Counted from the first letter of the stretch, positions 26,581 through 36,048 are shown. The stretch is 64,000 bases of DNA from Geobacter sp. (GCA_016177775.1 JACOUQ010000005.1:124001-188000); one strand, 5' to 3'. Notes: generated by a model not told the origin, from the letters alone. Translations and numbers: made by a program.

Positions 26581-27645
26581 ATGCCCCGCATTAACAAGGA
26601 CCGGTCGGTCAAGAGCGGGCTCCCGCCCGGGACCCTCATCCACATCGGCGAAAGGAGCGACCGGGAGATCCGGGTCACCATCGCCGAATATACGGAGAAG
26701 ACCTACGAGGAAAAGGCGATCAGCTCCCTCAAGGAGAGCTTCTACTACATGGAGCCGAAGGCCCTCACTTGGATCGACGTGGAGGGGCTCCATGAGGTGG
26801 AACTGATCCAGAAGTTCGGCGACACCCAGGGGCTCCATCCCCTGGTACTGGAGGACATCGTCAACACCAACCAGCGGCCGAAGCTGGAGGATTACGGCGA
26901 TTATCTCTATATCGTCCTGAAGATGCTACGCGACCGGGGTGAGCCGGGAGTCGGCATGGAGCAGATCAGCCTTATCCTTGGCCCGCATTTCGTGATTACA
27001 TTCCAGGAGGGGTTGCGGGGAGACCTGTTCGGCCCGGTGCGGGAGCGGCTCCGCAATGGCAAGGGGCGCCTGCGGAGCATGGGGGCGGATTACCTGGTCT
27101 ATACGCTCATCGACATGATCGTGGACAGTTATTTCACTTCTCTGGAGCGGCTGGGGGATGATATCTCGGAGTTGGAGGACGAGGTGGTACGGGAGCCGGG
27201 GCCGGAAACCACGCGCAAGATCCACCAGATGAAACGGGACATGATCCAGCTGCGACGGGTGGCCTGGCCGCTTCGCGAGGTACTCAGCGCCCTGGAGCGG
27301 CGCGAGTCGACGCTGGTCTCGGCCCCGGTGGCGATCTATCTGCGGGACGTATATGACCACACGGTCCAGGTGATCGATGCGGTGGAGGCTTATCGCGACA
27401 TCGTCTCCGGGCTCCTCGACATCTACCTTTCCAGCATTTCCAACCGGATGAACGAGACAATAAAGTTTCTCACGGTAATCGGCACCATCTTCATCCCGTT
27501 GACCTTCATCTCCGGGGTTTACGGCATGAATTTCCAGTTCATGCCGGAGCTGCAATGGCGCTGGGGATACTTCCTCGTGGTCGGCTTCATGTTTTTTGTG
27601 GCGGTCGGCATGCTCGTATATTTCCGTCGCAAACGCTGGCTGTAG
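26581..27645 (+). CDS. corA: Magnesium/cobalt transporter CorA
   Basis: 354 residues. A large N-terminal cytoplasmic domain is followed by two C-terminal membrane segments, with the signature YGMNFQFMPEL between them. The stalk helix includes the conserved VIDAVEAYRDIVSGLLDIYLS. CorA is a pentameric Mg2+ channel of the inner membrane. GGAG lies just before the ATG. It appears co-transcribed with the flavoprotein gene. Confidence 0.95.
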   Translation: MPRINKDRSVKSGLPPGTLIHIGERSDREIRVTIAEYTEKTYEEKAISSLKESFYYMEPKALTWIDVEGLHEVELIQKFGDTQGLHPLVLEDIVNTNQRPKLEDYGDYLYIVLKMLRDRGEPGVGMEQISLILGPHFVITFQEGLRGDLFGPVRERLRNGKGRLRSMGADYLVYTLIDMIVDSYFTSLERLGDDISELEDEVVREPGPETTRKIHQMKRDMIQLRRVAWPLREVLSALERRESTLVSAPVAIYLRDVYDHTVQVIDAVEAYRDIVSGLLDIYLSSISNRMNETIKFLTVIGTIFIPLTFISGVYGMNFQFMPELQWRWGYFLVVGFMFFVAVGMLVYFRRKRWL

Positions 27646-27651
27646 GCGGTT

Positions 27652-28281
27652 TTACCTGAGAAGCATCACGAACCAGTCGCGCGCCAGGGCCGCCGCTTTT
27701 TCCAGGGTGCCGGGCTCCTCGAAGAGGTGGGTCGCTCCGGGGACCAGGGCCAGCTCCTTTTTTGTAGTTATCAATTCCAGCGCCTGCCGGTTCATGCGGA
27801 TCACCTCCCTGTCCAGCTCTCCCACGATCAGGAGTGTCGGCGCAGTCACCTTGTTCAGGAAAGGCATGGCGAGATCGGGACGCCCTCCCCGGGAAACCAC
27901 CGCTTTCACCTCAATCCCAGGTTCCACCGCTGCCTGAAGTGCCGCTGCGGCGCCGGTACTTGAGCCGAAATACCCCAGGGCCGCGCCTTTCCCTTCCGGC
28001 CGTTCCATGAGCCAGCGGGTGGTGGCAGCGAGCCGCCGCGCCAGCAGGTCGATGTCGAAACGGTTTTCGTAAAGCCGATCCTCGTCCCTGGTCAGGAGAT
28101 CGAAGAGGAGGGTGCCGAGCCCCGCTTCCTGCATGACATTCGCGACATAGGTATTGCGCGGGCTGAGTCGGCTCGACCCGCTGCCGTGGGCGAAGATCAC
28201 GATTCCCTTTGCCTTTTCAGGCATAGTCAGAATTCCCTCCAGTGTTACTGCGCCAATCTTGATTTCAACTGTGCTTGCCAT
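27652..28281 (-). CDS. Alpha/beta hydrolase (dienelactone hydrolase-like)
   Basis: 209 residues. The segment VIFAHGSGSSRLSPRN is an oxyanion-region motif. The nucleophile elbow reads GYFGSSTGAAAAL (GxSxG-like, with Ser in FGSST), the acid is in LIVGELDREV, and the His lies in VPGATHLFEEPG. This intracellular family is often annotated as dienelactone hydrolase-like or phosphoribosyltransferase-fused hydrolase; the substrate is unknown. GGTAGACC precedes the start on the minus strand. Convergent with corA. Confidence 0.82.
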   Translation of the reverse strand: MASTVEIKIGAVTLEGILTMPEKAKGIVIFAHGSGSSRLSPRNTYVANVMQEAGLGTLLFDLLTRDEDRLYENRFDIDLLARRLAATTRWLMERPEGKGAALGYFGSSTGAAAALQAAVEPGIEVKAVVSRGGRPDLAMPFLNKVTAPTLLIVGELDREVIRMNRQALELITTKKELALVPGATHLFEEPGTLEKAAALARDWFVMLLR

Positions 28282-28466
28282 GGTCTACCTCCAGTTACCG
28301 CATGACTGAATCATTGGATATTCCTTCTGTCCAATCTATTTTACCCCTCCTCTCCGTTACGGCAACGTATGAAAAATGTGACGTCAAAGAGCTTGCTCAC
28401 TGCGGGAGGTGGGAATTCTTCCGGGGGAGGGTATAATTTCAGGAGAATCCTGACGGGAGGTGAAAA

Positions 28467-28910
28467 ATGAAAAAGCTGTTTGTTTGCTGCGTGCTGGCTG
28501 TTTCCCTTGCTGTTGACGGTTTTGCCCTCGCGGAGGAGATGGTCGCTGCTTCTGGAGCCAAATCCACTGAGGAGAAGGTCCGTCGTGCGACGGTGGACGC
28601 CGAGGGGGTACAGCGGGTCGAGGTGCTGGGGGGATCGTATTTTTTCCGCCCCAAGCACATCATCGTCAAGGTGAATGTCCCGGTGGAACTAAAGGTGAAG
28701 AAGGAATCGGGAGTTACCCCCCACAACATCGTGATGAAGGCGCCGGAGGCAGGGATCGAGTTCGATGTGGCGATGGAAACCGAGCCGAGGGTAATCAAAT
28801 TCACCCCGAAAAAGACAGGAAGCTACACGTACTACTGCAGCAAAAAGCTCCTCTTTTTCGAGAGCCACCGCGACAAGGGGATGAAAGGGACCCTGGAAGT
28901 GGTGCCGTGA
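28467..28910 (+). CDS. Cupredoxin-domain periplasmic protein
   Basis: 147 residues, with GGGAGG before the ATG. The signal peptide ends FALAEE. The C-terminal domain carries a type 1 copper pattern: His in TPHNIVMK, Cys in YTYYCSKK, His in ESHRDKGM and the following Met. The Lys and Phe between Cys and His make a longer loop than in plastocyanin. It is probably a small periplasmic electron carrier or copper-binding protein. Its stop overlaps the GTG of the next gene (GTGA), implying coupling. Confidence 0.85.
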   Translation: MKKLFVCCVLAVSLAVDGFALAEEMVAASGAKSTEEKVRRATVDAEGVQRVEVLGGSYFFRPKHIIVKVNVPVELKVKKESGVTPHNIVMKAPEAGIEFDVAMETEPRVIKFTPKKTGSYTYYCSKKLLFFESHRDKGMKGTLEVVP

Positions 28911-29536
28911 AATTACTCCAACTCTTCATCCTGCTGACGGCATTGCCTCTTGTTGCGGCAGATCCGATTACGGCGGCCCTTGAGCGATTCAAGAAGGTGG
29001 ACAGCTACAAGGTTACGCTCCGTTCGAAAAGCCGGGGTGAAGACGAGGTTATCCGCTATTACTACAGAAAGCCCGGCTTTGTCAGGATGGAGTTCGTGAC
29101 CCCTCACAGCGGGGCGGTCCTCGTGTACGATCCTGGGAAGAAGAAGGTGAGGCTCAGGGCATTCCCGTCGATGAAGTCGCTGGTGTTTACCTTCGACCCT
29201 GGCAGCCGGACTGTAAGAAGCTCGCAGGGGCATCGCGTGGATGCTTCGGATGTGGGGACGCTGCTCCGGAGGGTACAGAAGCTCCAGAAGGACGGTTCGA
29301 CGGTATCGGCAGGGGAGGAGGAAGTCGGCGGGCGGAAAGCGCAGCGCGTGGAAGTCACGGGGAAGGGGGGGGCGGTTTTTGAAGGGGTTCACCGCTACCG
29401 TCTCTGGCTGGACGCGGGAATTTTCTTGCCGCGGAAGGTCATAGCCTATGATGAAGCCGGAAAGGTAGTGGAGGAAGTGCTCATGGACGACCTGGCGATT
29501 GACGTACCTTTACCGGAGGGGTTGTTTGAGCTTTGA
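28907..29536 (+). CDS. LolA-like outer-membrane lipoprotein carrier family protein
   Basis: 209 residues with a GTG start overlapping the cupredoxin stop. The signal peptide ends LPLVAAD. The mature part has the LolA/LolB-type half-barrel pattern: [43 protein letters not shown] and AQRVEVTGK, ending in [18 protein letters not shown]. The [11 protein letters not shown] phrase is typical of DUF1571-like relatives. It probably binds lipid or lipoprotein in the periplasm. Confidence 0.75.
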   Translation: MKLLQLFILLTALPLVAADPITAALERFKKVDSYKVTLRSKSRGEDEVIRYYYRKPGFVRMEFVTPHSGAVLVYDPGKKKVRLRAFPSMKSLVFTFDPGSRTVRSSQGHRVDASDVGTLLRRVQKLQKDGSTVSAGEEEVGGRKAQRVEVTGKGGAVFEGVHRYRLWLDAGIFLPRKVIAYDEAGKVVEEVLMDDLAIDVPLPEGLFEL

Positions 29537-29546
29537 GGGTAACAGG

Positions 29547-31655
29547 ATGATTAAAAAAACGGGGCAGGACGAAAACGAGCGGTTGCGGCGCCTCATCGAG
29601 CTGGACAAGGCGACGCTCCCCCCAGACGGCGGGGAGCGGTTCAACCGGCTGATATTCAGCTCCAGCCCCTATCTGCTCCAGCATGCCGAGAACCCGGTGG
29701 ACTGGTATCAATGGGGGGATGAGGCATTTGAGCGGGCGCGCGCCGAGGACAAGCCGATCTTCCTCTCCATTGGCTACGCCACCTGCCACTGGTGCCATGT
29801 CATGGAGCACGAATCTTTCGAGGAGCCCGAGGTCGGGAAGGTGATGAACCGGCTTTTCGTCTCCATCAAGGTGGACCGGGAGGAGCGCCCCGACATCGAT
29901 GAGCAGTACATGACCGTGGCCCGGATCATGACCGGTGGCGGGGGGTGGCCGCTGAACATACTGATGACCCCGGATCGGCAGCCGTTCTATTGTGCCACCT
30001 ACCTGCCGCGCACTCCCCGCATGGGGATGCCGGGAATTACCGACATCCTTGAGAGGCTCGGGGAATTCTGGCGCGACAAGCGCGAAGCGGTCCTGCAGAA
30101 TTGCGCCGCGGTTCTGGATGCGCTCGGGAAAATGAACGCCCCCACGGCAGGAGAGGTTGCGGATATCGGCCTGATGCAGGATGCCCGCCGCCAGCTGGGG
30201 GAGATGTACGACCCGGTCTGGGGAGGATTCGGGGAGGCGCCGAAGTTCCCCATGCCCCACTATCTCATGTTCCTCCTGCGCGAGGCGGCCTGGAGCGACG
30301 ATAAAGGGGCGGTTTCCATGGTGGGGAAGACCCTGGACATGATCCGTGCCGGCGGTATCTTCGACCAGCTTGGGGGAGGGATTCATCGTTACAGCGTGGA
30401 CCGGCAGTGGCTGGTTCCCCATTTCGAAAAGATGCTCTACGACCAGGCTTTGCTGGCCATCGCGGCTCTGGAGGCCATGCAGGCCACAGGCGAGGGGCGC
30501 TTCGAGGAGCTGGCGCGGGAGATATGCGATTTCGTGCTACGGGAGCTGACTGCGCCGGAAGGGGGATTTTACTCCGCCCTGGATGCCGACACGGAGGGAG
30601 AGGAGGGGCTCTTTTACACCTGGACACCTGCCGAGGTGGTCGAAGTTCTGGGGAAAGCGGAAGGAGAGCTTTTTTGCCGCCTGTTCGACGTCACGGAAGG
30701 GGGAAATTTCGAGGGGCGAAGCATGCTCCACCTTCCAGTTCAGTTGGAAGATTTCTGTACGCGGGAAGGGATATCGCCGGAGTTGCTCCGGAGTGACCTT
30801 TCGCGTTGGCGCGACAGGCTCTTCGCGACGCGGGATCGAAGGATCAGGCCCCTTCGAGACGAAAAGATCGTCACGTCATGGAACGGCCTCATGATCGCCG
30901 CCGTGGCCAAGGGGTACGCAGTGCTTGGAGATGGTCGTTATCGGGAAGCCGCAGAGAAGGCTCTCCGCTTTGTCGCTGGACGGCTCACAGCTGAGGCTGG
31001 CGGGCTTCTGCGCAGTTTTCACCACGGGAAGACCTCAGTACCGGCTTTTCTGGAGGATTACGCCTTCCTCGTATGGGGGACGGTGGAGCTTCACCAGGCA
31101 ACGCTAGAAGAAGGATATCTTGTCAAATCCATTCGTCTCGCCAGGAAGATGCTCGATCTTTTCCGTAGCGACGGAGGCGGGTTTTACGAACGCAAAGAGG
31201 GGGGTGATCTACCGGTGCGGCAAATGGGTGCCTACGACTCGGTCATTCCGTCGGGGAATTCCGTTGCTGCCACGGTTCTCGTCCGCCTTGGGCGGATTGC
31301 GGGGGACGAGACACTGCTGGAATCGGGGGAGAAGGTGCTGGCCGCTTTCATGGGGAGCGCCGGCCGTCAGCCGGCCGCGTACCTGCACCTCATATCCGCT
31401 CTGGGACTATTACGGCATGACCCGGTGGAGGTGGCGATCTCCGGAAATCCTGCTTCAGAAGAGGCGCAAAGGCTGATCGCTGCTTGCCATCGCGTTTTCA
31501 TCCCCGCCCTGGTTCTCCGCCGCGCAGGGGAGGGGGAGCAGATGCCCGGCGACCGGCCGGCAGCATTTGTCTGCGCCGCTGGAAGCTGCCGCCCGCCGGT
31601 CTCCGGCCCAGGGGAGCTGGTGCGGTTGTTAGAGGAGGTGGCACGGAAGAGTTAA
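29547..31655 (+). CDS. Thioredoxin-domain protein of the YyaL/DUF255 (spermatogenesis-associated 20) family
   Basis: 702 residues from ATG at 29547 (GAGGGTAACAGG upstream). The N-terminal thioredoxin fold has ATCHWCHVM with CXXC at 80-83, preceded by NPVDWYQWG. The large C-terminal half is an (alpha/alpha)6-barrel like N-acylglucosamine epimerases. The family is widespread but without a firmly known reaction; the combination suggests a redox-linked carbohydrate-active protein. It is downstream of two periplasmic protein genes but itself has no signal peptide. Confidence 0.9.
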   Translation: MIKKTGQDENERLRRLIELDKATLPPDGGERFNRLIFSSSPYLLQHAENPVDWYQWGDEAFERARAEDKPIFLSIGYATCHWCHVMEHESFEEPEVGKVMNRLFVSIKVDREERPDIDEQYMTVARIMTGGGGWPLNILMTPDRQPFYCATYLPRTPRMGMPGITDILERLGEFWRDKREAVLQNCAAVLDALGKMNAPTAGEVADIGLMQDARRQLGEMYDPVWGGFGEAPKFPMPHYLMFLLREAAWSDDKGAVSMVGKTLDMIRAGGIFDQLGGGIHRYSVDRQWLVPHFEKMLYDQALLAIAALEAMQATGEGRFEELAREICDFVLRELTAPEGGFYSALDADTEGEEGLFYTWTPAEVVEVLGKAEGELFCRLFDVTEGGNFEGRSMLHLPVQLEDFCTREGISPELLRSDLSRWRDRLFATRDRRIRPLRDEKIVTSWNGLMIAAVAKGYAVLGDGRYREAAEKALRFVAGRLTAEAGGLLRSFHHGKTSVPAFLEDYAFLVWGTVELHQATLEEGYLVKSIRLARKMLDLFRSDGGGFYERKEGGDLPVRQMGAYDSVIPSGNSVAATVLVRLGRIAGDETLLESGEKVLAAFMGSAGRQPAAYLHLISALGLLRHDPVEVAISGNPASEEAQRLIAACHRVFIPALVLRRAGEGEQMPGDRPAAFVCAAGSCRPPVSGPGELVRLLEEVARKS

Positions 31656-31688
31656 AAATCTAGGCTAAAAACAAAAGGAGGTCTGCTC

Positions 31689-31871
31689 ATGCTGATCGGA
31701 AGAACATGGTACACACTGGAAGAGGCGGAGGAAAAGTTCGGGGTGGACAAGGCCGAGATCCTGTCCTGGATCGAGGATGGAGTGGTCCGCACCGAGGAGG
31801 AAGACGGGAAGATCGCCCGGGTAAACGGCGAGGACATCGTGCTGAAGGTTGAGGAGATGACCGGAATTTGA
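31689..31871 (+). CDS. Small MerR-like helix-turn-helix protein, 60 residues
   Basis: An AAAAGGAGG Shine-Dalgarno precedes the ATG. The sequence WYTLEEAEEKFGVDKAEILSWIEDGVVR is a MerR/excisionase-type helix-turn-helix; the rest is acidic and short, with no effector domain. It may bind DNA as a dimer. It follows the DUF255 gene by 33 bp and precedes the radical SAM locus. Confidence 0.8.
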   Translation: MLIGRTWYTLEEAEEKFGVDKAEILSWIEDGVVRTEEEDGKIARVNGEDIVLKVEEMTGI

Positions 31872-31900
31872 CACGCTCCTGTGTGTGATTTCGTCAAGAC

Positions 31901-31950
31901 TTGACGCCCACTCTTTTTGCACTAGACTTTTATGTATCGAAAATTTCGAT
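31901..31950 (+). promoter_or_regulatory. promoter with palindromic operator-like site
   Basis: TTGACG, 16-nt spacer, TAGACT (31901-31928), followed by ATCGAAAATTTCGAT (31936-31950), a 15-nt palindrome around a central A near the expected start of transcription. This could be an operator for the 34-residue peptide and radical SAM unit. Confidence 0.5.
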
Positions 31951-32006
31951 GGATATGCGGAATGCTTCTGTTTCCTGAATATCTGCGGGAAAGGGGGTGA
32001 GTCGGG

Positions 32007-32111
32007 ATGAGGAAAATTCTGGATGAGAAGACGCTTGTGCAGGAGGCGGCCTTCTGGGATGGGATGAAGATGGTTGCGACGGAGCATCCTGGCAAGGCGT
32101 GCCAAAAATGA
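32007..32111 (+). CDS. Possible 34-residue peptide upstream of a radical SAM/SPASM enzyme
   Basis: ATG at 32007, with AAAGGGGG about 13 nt upstream, reads MRKILDEKTLVQEAAF through a WDGMKMVATE stretch to HPGKACQK. It has a charged, leader-like N-terminus and one Cys close to the C-terminus. A strong terminator hairpin (32171-32210) lies between it and the radical SAM gene. Precursor-terminator-maturase is a common layout for ribosomally made, modified peptides, but I do not recognise the peptide family and the ORF could be accidental. Confidence 0.4.
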   Translation: MRKILDEKTLVQEAAFWDGMKMVATEHPGKACQK

Positions 32112-32170
32112 AAGAGCTGAAAGAGCGGAAGCTGAAAGCTGCCGGTCGGCGGCTCCGTGAAACACAGTTG

Positions 32171-32210
32171 CAGGCATGGCGGGGAATTCCTGCCATGCCT
32201 GTTTCTTTTT
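32171..32210 (+). terminator. strong intrinsic terminator upstream of the radical SAM gene
   Basis: CAGGCATGGC / GCCATGCCTG perfect 10-bp stem with an 11-nt loop followed by TTTCTTTTT. Confidence 0.9.
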
Positions 32211-32243
32211 CCGAATCATTGCTTCACATGACCGGAGGGGTTT

Positions 32244-33287
32244 ATGGCCATAACCGGGACATTCGATTTCTTCGTTCAGTGGCACCTGACCGAAAGGTGC
32301 AACCTTGCCTGCCGGCACTGCTATCAGTCGGGAGGGTTGGGGGATGAGCTTTCTACTGAGGAAGCCATTCAAGTGGTGGAGGAGGCAGCGGAGATGATCG
32401 ATGTCTGGCGTGACCGCTATGGCATCGACTTTGCCGCCAGCTTCAACGTCACTGGTGGCGAGCCGCTTTTGCGTAACGACTTGTTCGGGATTCTAGGGGA
32501 GATCGGGCGCCGAGGATTCGATACCTTTATCCTGACCAACGGCACGCTGGTTGATCGGGAGAACTCTGCCAGGCTGACGGGGCTGGGGGTGCGCGGGGTG
32601 CAGGTGAGCCTGGAGGGGCCGGAGGACGTTCACGAATCGATCCGGGGGCAGGGGAGCTACAGGGCCGCCCTTGCCGGCGTTTATCATCTTCTGCGGGCAG
32701 GGTTGGCGGTCACTCTCAATGTGACCCTTTCCCGCCTCAATGCCGGCCGGATGCAGGAGATGGTCATGCTGGCGTCCGGCCTGGGTGTGCAGAGGCTCGG
32801 TTTTTCCCGCTTCGTGCCGTCCGGCCGGGGGATGGAGATGGTCGGGGAGATGCTGGAGCCGGCAGAGGTGAAGGCGCTGTACGAAGCGCTTCTTCCGGTT
32901 AAAGTGCCGGGACTGGAGATCGTGACCGGGGACCCGGTTGCGGCCCAGATGCGGGCAGCACCCGGCAATCCTCAAGAGTGCATACCTTACGGAGGGTGCG
33001 CCGCTGCCGTAGCCGGCCTGACCCTGCTTGCGGACGGGACCGTCACTCCCTGCCGCAGGCTGGAGATGCCCATCGGCAATCTGCGGACGGACTCGCTCCG
33101 GGAAATATGGGCCGCCTCCCCGGTTCTCGCGCAACTCCGTGACAAGCAGAACTACGGCGGCAAGTGCGGTTCCTGTTCCCGCTGGGCCTCCTGCCGGGGG
33201 TGCCGGGCCATTGCCTGGGCGTATGCGAGGTCAAAGGGGAGGAATGATTTCCTTGCCGAGGATCCGCAGTGTTTTCTGGAAATATGA
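32244..33287 (+). CDS. Radical SAM/SPASM domain protein
   Basis: 347 residues; GGAGGGG precedes the ATG. The core cluster motif is Cys19-X3-Cys23-X2-Cys26 (ERCNLACRHCY). Then come NVTGGEPLLR, ILTNGTLVD and VQVSLEGPEDVHESIRG. The C-terminal SPASM region is Cys-rich (TPCRRLEMPIGNL, then CGSCSRWASCRGCRAIAWAY and a final Cys in EDPQCF), providing ligands for auxiliary clusters. Such enzymes modify peptides or install cofactors. The small ORF at 32007 is the nearest candidate substrate. Confidence 0.9.
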   Translation: MAITGTFDFFVQWHLTERCNLACRHCYQSGGLGDELSTEEAIQVVEEAAEMIDVWRDRYGIDFAASFNVTGGEPLLRNDLFGILGEIGRRGFDTFILTNGTLVDRENSARLTGLGVRGVQVSLEGPEDVHESIRGQGSYRAALAGVYHLLRAGLAVTLNVTLSRLNAGRMQEMVMLASGLGVQRLGFSRFVPSGRGMEMVGEMLEPAEVKALYEALLPVKVPGLEIVTGDPVAAQMRAAPGNPQECIPYGGCAAAVAGLTLLADGTVTPCRRLEMPIGNLRTDSLREIWAASPVLAQLRDKQNYGGKCGSCSRWASCRGCRAIAWAYARSKGRNDFLAEDPQCFLEI

Positions 33288-33299
33288 AGGTTTTGCTTC

Positions 33300-33327
33300 A
33301 GCCTACAGCCTATAGCCTACAGCCTGT
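33300..33327 (+). repeat. heptad repeat, 4 units (AGCCTAY)
   Basis: AGCCTAC, AGCCTAT, AGCCTAC, AGCCTGT, in the gap between the radical SAM gene and the convergent hydrolase gene. Confidence 0.85.
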
Positions 33328-34137
33328 CTACAAAATCTTTTCATCGCGAAGAAATTTCTCCACGGTTTGCAGGAACCCGCCCCAATCGGGAGGGCAGTCG
33401 TTGTGGGCACAGGGGAGCTCCACGAAGCGCGCTTTGCGGGCAATTCCGGCCAGCTCTTTCCCGTGCTCGAACGGAATGATGTCATCGCGCCTCCCGTGGA
33501 ATATCAGGACAGGTCCGGGGAAACTGGCAAGGGCAGCGGCATTGTCAAAGACGTCGCGAACGAGGAAGGAGGGAAGCAGGTAGCGTCTGGCAAATGGGCG
33601 GGTGGAGGTGAAGGGGGACTGGAGGATGAGCGCCGCCAGTGGCCTCTGCCTGCTGAGCGCGCAGGCCACCCCGCCTCCAAGAGACCTGCCGAAGGCCATC
33701 ACGCGGGAGGGGTCGACGTCATTCCTTTTGGTTATCATGTCGTAAGCCGCCAGAGCCGTTTCCGTGATGCTCTCCTCGGAGGGGCTTCCCTGGGAGCGCC
33801 CGTAGCCAGGATATTCGATGGCTAGGACCCCCATTCCCATGGCGTTGAATCCTTCGATCTGCCCAGGGAGGAAGTCGATGATTTCTCCGTTGCCATGAAA
33901 AAAGATGACCAGCGGTCGTCTCCCTTTCCCCTGGCCAGGGACATACCACGTCTCCACCCTGCCGAAACGTGTCTTCAGCCAGAGTGTAGTTCTGCCCACC
34001 ATGGGGCTCGGCGTGGCCGGTGCCTGGATGGTTTTGCCGGGATACATCATCTTGCGCTGGGCGATAAAGACTAACGCGGCGTAGAATGCATACGCCAGAA
34101 TAATCGCGGACAGAAGCTTGAGGAGATTGATTCCCAT
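33328..34137 (-). CDS. Membrane-anchored alpha/beta hydrolase
   Basis: 269 residues. An N-terminal hydrophobic anchor is at about 5-25. The fold has VIFFHGNGE, nucleophile elbow AFGRSLGGGVA, acid in FHGRRDDIIPFE and His in LPCAHNDCP. It resembles the BEM46/YfhR-like group of serine hydrolases with a membrane anchor; the natural substrate is unknown. It is monocistronic and ends immediately at the heptad repeat. Confidence 0.87.
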   Translation of the reverse strand: MGINLLKLLSAIILAYAFYAALVFIAQRKMMYPGKTIQAPATPSPMVGRTTLWLKTRFGRVETWYVPGQGKGRRPLVIFFHGNGEIIDFLPGQIEGFNAMGMGVLAIEYPGYGRSQGSPSEESITETALAAYDMITKRNDVDPSRVMAFGRSLGGGVACALSRQRPLAALILQSPFTSTRPFARRYLLPSFLVRDVFDNAAALASFPGPVLIFHGRRDDIIPFEHGKELAGIARKARFVELPCAHNDCPPDWGGFLQTVEKFLRDEKIL

Positions 34138-34200
34138 GATTCCTAAATCTTACCCGAAATCGGGCATAATAAAAGCTGTGAATGCGGCCCGGAATTATCC

Positions 34201-34230
34201 TTGACAGAGCTTTCTGGAAACTGCTAGGGT
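34201..34230 (+). promoter_or_regulatory. promoter of the rhlE transcript
   Basis: TTGACA, 18-nt spacer, TAGGGT. Predicted start near 34238, giving about 100 nt of leader. Confidence 0.6.
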
Positions 34231-34260
34231 GAAATCATCACAATCGCAGTTCCCGGACAA

Positions 34261-34293
34261 ATGAAAACGACATCATTGAAGGCCCCGGAGTGA
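34261..34293 (+). CDS. possible 10-residue leader peptide in the rhlE leader
   Basis: ATG at 34261 reads MKTTSLKAPE, and its TGA lies exactly in the 3-nt loop of the leader terminator. No clear Shine-Dalgarno precedes it. The geometry would let a terminating ribosome disrupt the hairpin. Confidence 0.3.
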   Translation: MKTTSLKAPE

Positions 34294-34308
34294 CTCCGGG
34301 GCTTTTTT
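34282..34308 (+). terminator. terminator/attenuator in the rhlE leader
   Basis: GCCCCGGAG / CTCCGGGGC stem, TGA loop, six T. It lies between the promoter and rhlE, so either it ends a short RNA or it attenuates rhlE. Confidence 0.8.
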
Positions 34309-34336
34309 GCTTTGGGACAAAGAAAGAAGGAAAATA

Positions 34337-35674
34337 ATGGAATTCAGTGCATTCAATTTTCATCACAACGTTGCGGCAGGCGTAACCGCGGCCGGCTATC
34401 TGGAGCCCACGCCGATTCAGGCGCAGGCCATTCCGCCGGTCATGGCTGGGCGTGACGTCATGGGCCTCGCGCAGACCGGTACCGGCAAGACCGCCGCTTT
34501 TGCGCTGCCGATTCTGCATCGCCTCATGCAGGGTGAACGCGGCTTCGTCCGCGCCCTGGTCATCGCGCCAACCCGCGAACTGGCGGAGCAGATTCACGAA
34601 GCCATCACCAGCCTGGGGCGACAGACCCGCCTGAGAAGCCTCACCGTCTATGGGGGGGTGGGGGTAAACCCGCAGATTGAAAAGCTGAGAAGGGGGGCCG
34701 AGATCGTGGTTGCCTGCCCCGGCCGGCTTCTCGATCATATTGGGCAGGGGACGATCGATCTGTCCCGGCTGGAGGTGCTGGTCCTCGACGAGGCGGACCA
34801 GATGTTCGACATGGGCTTTTTCCCCGACATCCGGCGTATTTTGAAGCACCTCCCGCAGAAGCGGCAGACGCTCCTCTTTTCGGCCACCATGCCTGACGAG
34901 ATCCGGCGCTTGGCCCACGAAGTGCTGACCGACCCGGTAACGGTCCAGGTGGGGACCACCGCACCGGCGGTAACGGTCAGCCACGCGCTCTACCCGGTCG
35001 AGCAGCATCTCAAGACTACCCTTTTGCTGGAACTGCTGCAACATACCGACACCGAATCGGTGCTGGTGTTTACCCGCACCAAGCATCGCGCCAAGCGCGT
35101 TGGGGAGCAGCTGGAAAAAGCTGGCTACAAGGCCGCCTCGCTGCAGGGAAACCTCTCCCAGAACAAGCGTCAGGCTGCGCTCGACGGTTTCCGCGACGGC
35201 ACGTTCCAGATCCTGGTGGCGACCGACATTGCCGCCCGCGGCATCGACGTCTCACAGGTATCGCACGTCATAAACTACGACATACCCGACACTGCCGAGG
35301 CCTATATTCACCGCATCGGCCGGACCGGCCGTGCCGCCAGGAGCGGCGATGCATTCACCCTCGTGACCAGCGAAGATACTGCCATGGTACGCACCATCGA
35401 GCGCGTGCTCAATACTCCCCTGGAGCGCCGGACGGTGCCGGGATTCGATTACAGCGTTCCCGCCCCCAAAAAGGATAGCGAATTTGCCCGGCCGCCGCGT
35501 CCTGCGATGCCGGGACGCAAGGGTCCCCGGCAATCGGGCGATAAGAAGGGGACCGTCTCCATTCCGGCCAGTTCAAAGGGTAACGCCGTCAACGGGTCGT
35601 CGCAGAAACCCGGCCAGCAAGCCCGTGCTGCCGGTGGACGGCCTGGGGGAAAACGACCATCTCGCAGCAATTAA
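34337..35674 (+). CDS. rhlE: DEAD-box ATP-dependent RNA helicase RhlE-like
   Basis: 445 residues from ATG at 34337 (AGAAGGA upstream). Q motif TPIQAQAIP, motif I AQTGTGKT (45-52), motif II VLDEADQMFDMGFFPDI, motif III FSATMP and motif VI YIHRIGRTGRAARSG are all present. The C-terminal 70 residues are basic and low complexity (GKRPSRSN end), typical of RNA-binding tails of RhlE. It unwinds structured RNA, often in cold or ribosome assembly; the cold-shock gene follows. Confidence 0.93.
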   Translation: MEFSAFNFHHNVAAGVTAAGYLEPTPIQAQAIPPVMAGRDVMGLAQTGTGKTAAFALPILHRLMQGERGFVRALVIAPTRELAEQIHEAITSLGRQTRLRSLTVYGGVGVNPQIEKLRRGAEIVVACPGRLLDHIGQGTIDLSRLEVLVLDEADQMFDMGFFPDIRRILKHLPQKRQTLLFSATMPDEIRRLAHEVLTDPVTVQVGTTAPAVTVSHALYPVEQHLKTTLLLELLQHTDTESVLVFTRTKHRAKRVGEQLEKAGYKAASLQGNLSQNKRQAALDGFRDGTFQILVATDIAARGIDVSQVSHVINYDIPDTAEAYIHRIGRTGRAARSGDAFTLVTSEDTAMVRTIERVLNTPLERRTVPGFDYSVPAPKKDSEFARPPRPAMPGRKGPRQSGDKKGTVSIPASSKGNAVNGSSQKPGQQARAAGGRPGGKRPSRSN

Positions 35675-35821
35675 AACCGTGCTGAAAATTTTTTACAATC
35701 TTTGCATTCATAAATGTGGCAAATTTCAAATTTTCTGCTATACGTTTAAATACAACCGTCTAGGCACCCGTGCCCGCTTAACCGGGCGAGGACAGGCCAC
35801 TAAAAAAGGAGAGAAAAGACA

Positions 35822-36025
35822 ATGGCAACTGGAACTGTGAAGTGGTTCAACGAGAGCAAGGGGTTCGGGTTTATCGAGCAGGATGGCGGCGGCGGAGATG
35901 TATTCGTTCATTATTCCGCAATCACCGGCAGCGGGTTCAAGACACTGGTCGAGGGGGACAAGGTTTCCTTCGATGTGGTCAAGGGTCAGAAGGGGCTCCA
36001 GGCGGAGAACGTAAAAAAGATATAG
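35822..36025 (+). CDS. Cold-shock protein
   Basis: 67 residues: [20 protein letters not shown] (RNP1) and DVFVHYSAI (RNP2) define the nucleic-acid-binding cold-shock domain. AAAAGGAGAG precedes the ATG. A 146-nt spacer from rhlE contains an AT-rich part and a small hairpin (CCCGCTTAACCGGGC region), which may be the temperature-sensitive leader known for csp genes. A terminator follows. Confidence 0.95.
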   Translation: MATGTVKWFNESKGFGFIEQDGGGGDVFVHYSAITGSGFKTLVEGDKVSFDVVKGQKGLQAENVKKI

Positions 36026-36048
36026 TCTCAATGACTATGCTGATACTT

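Noticed and set aside
32099..32347. 82-codon frame overlapping the radical SAM start
   Set aside because: It runs through the terminator hairpin and 100 bp into the enzyme gene in another frame; composition looks like a shadow.
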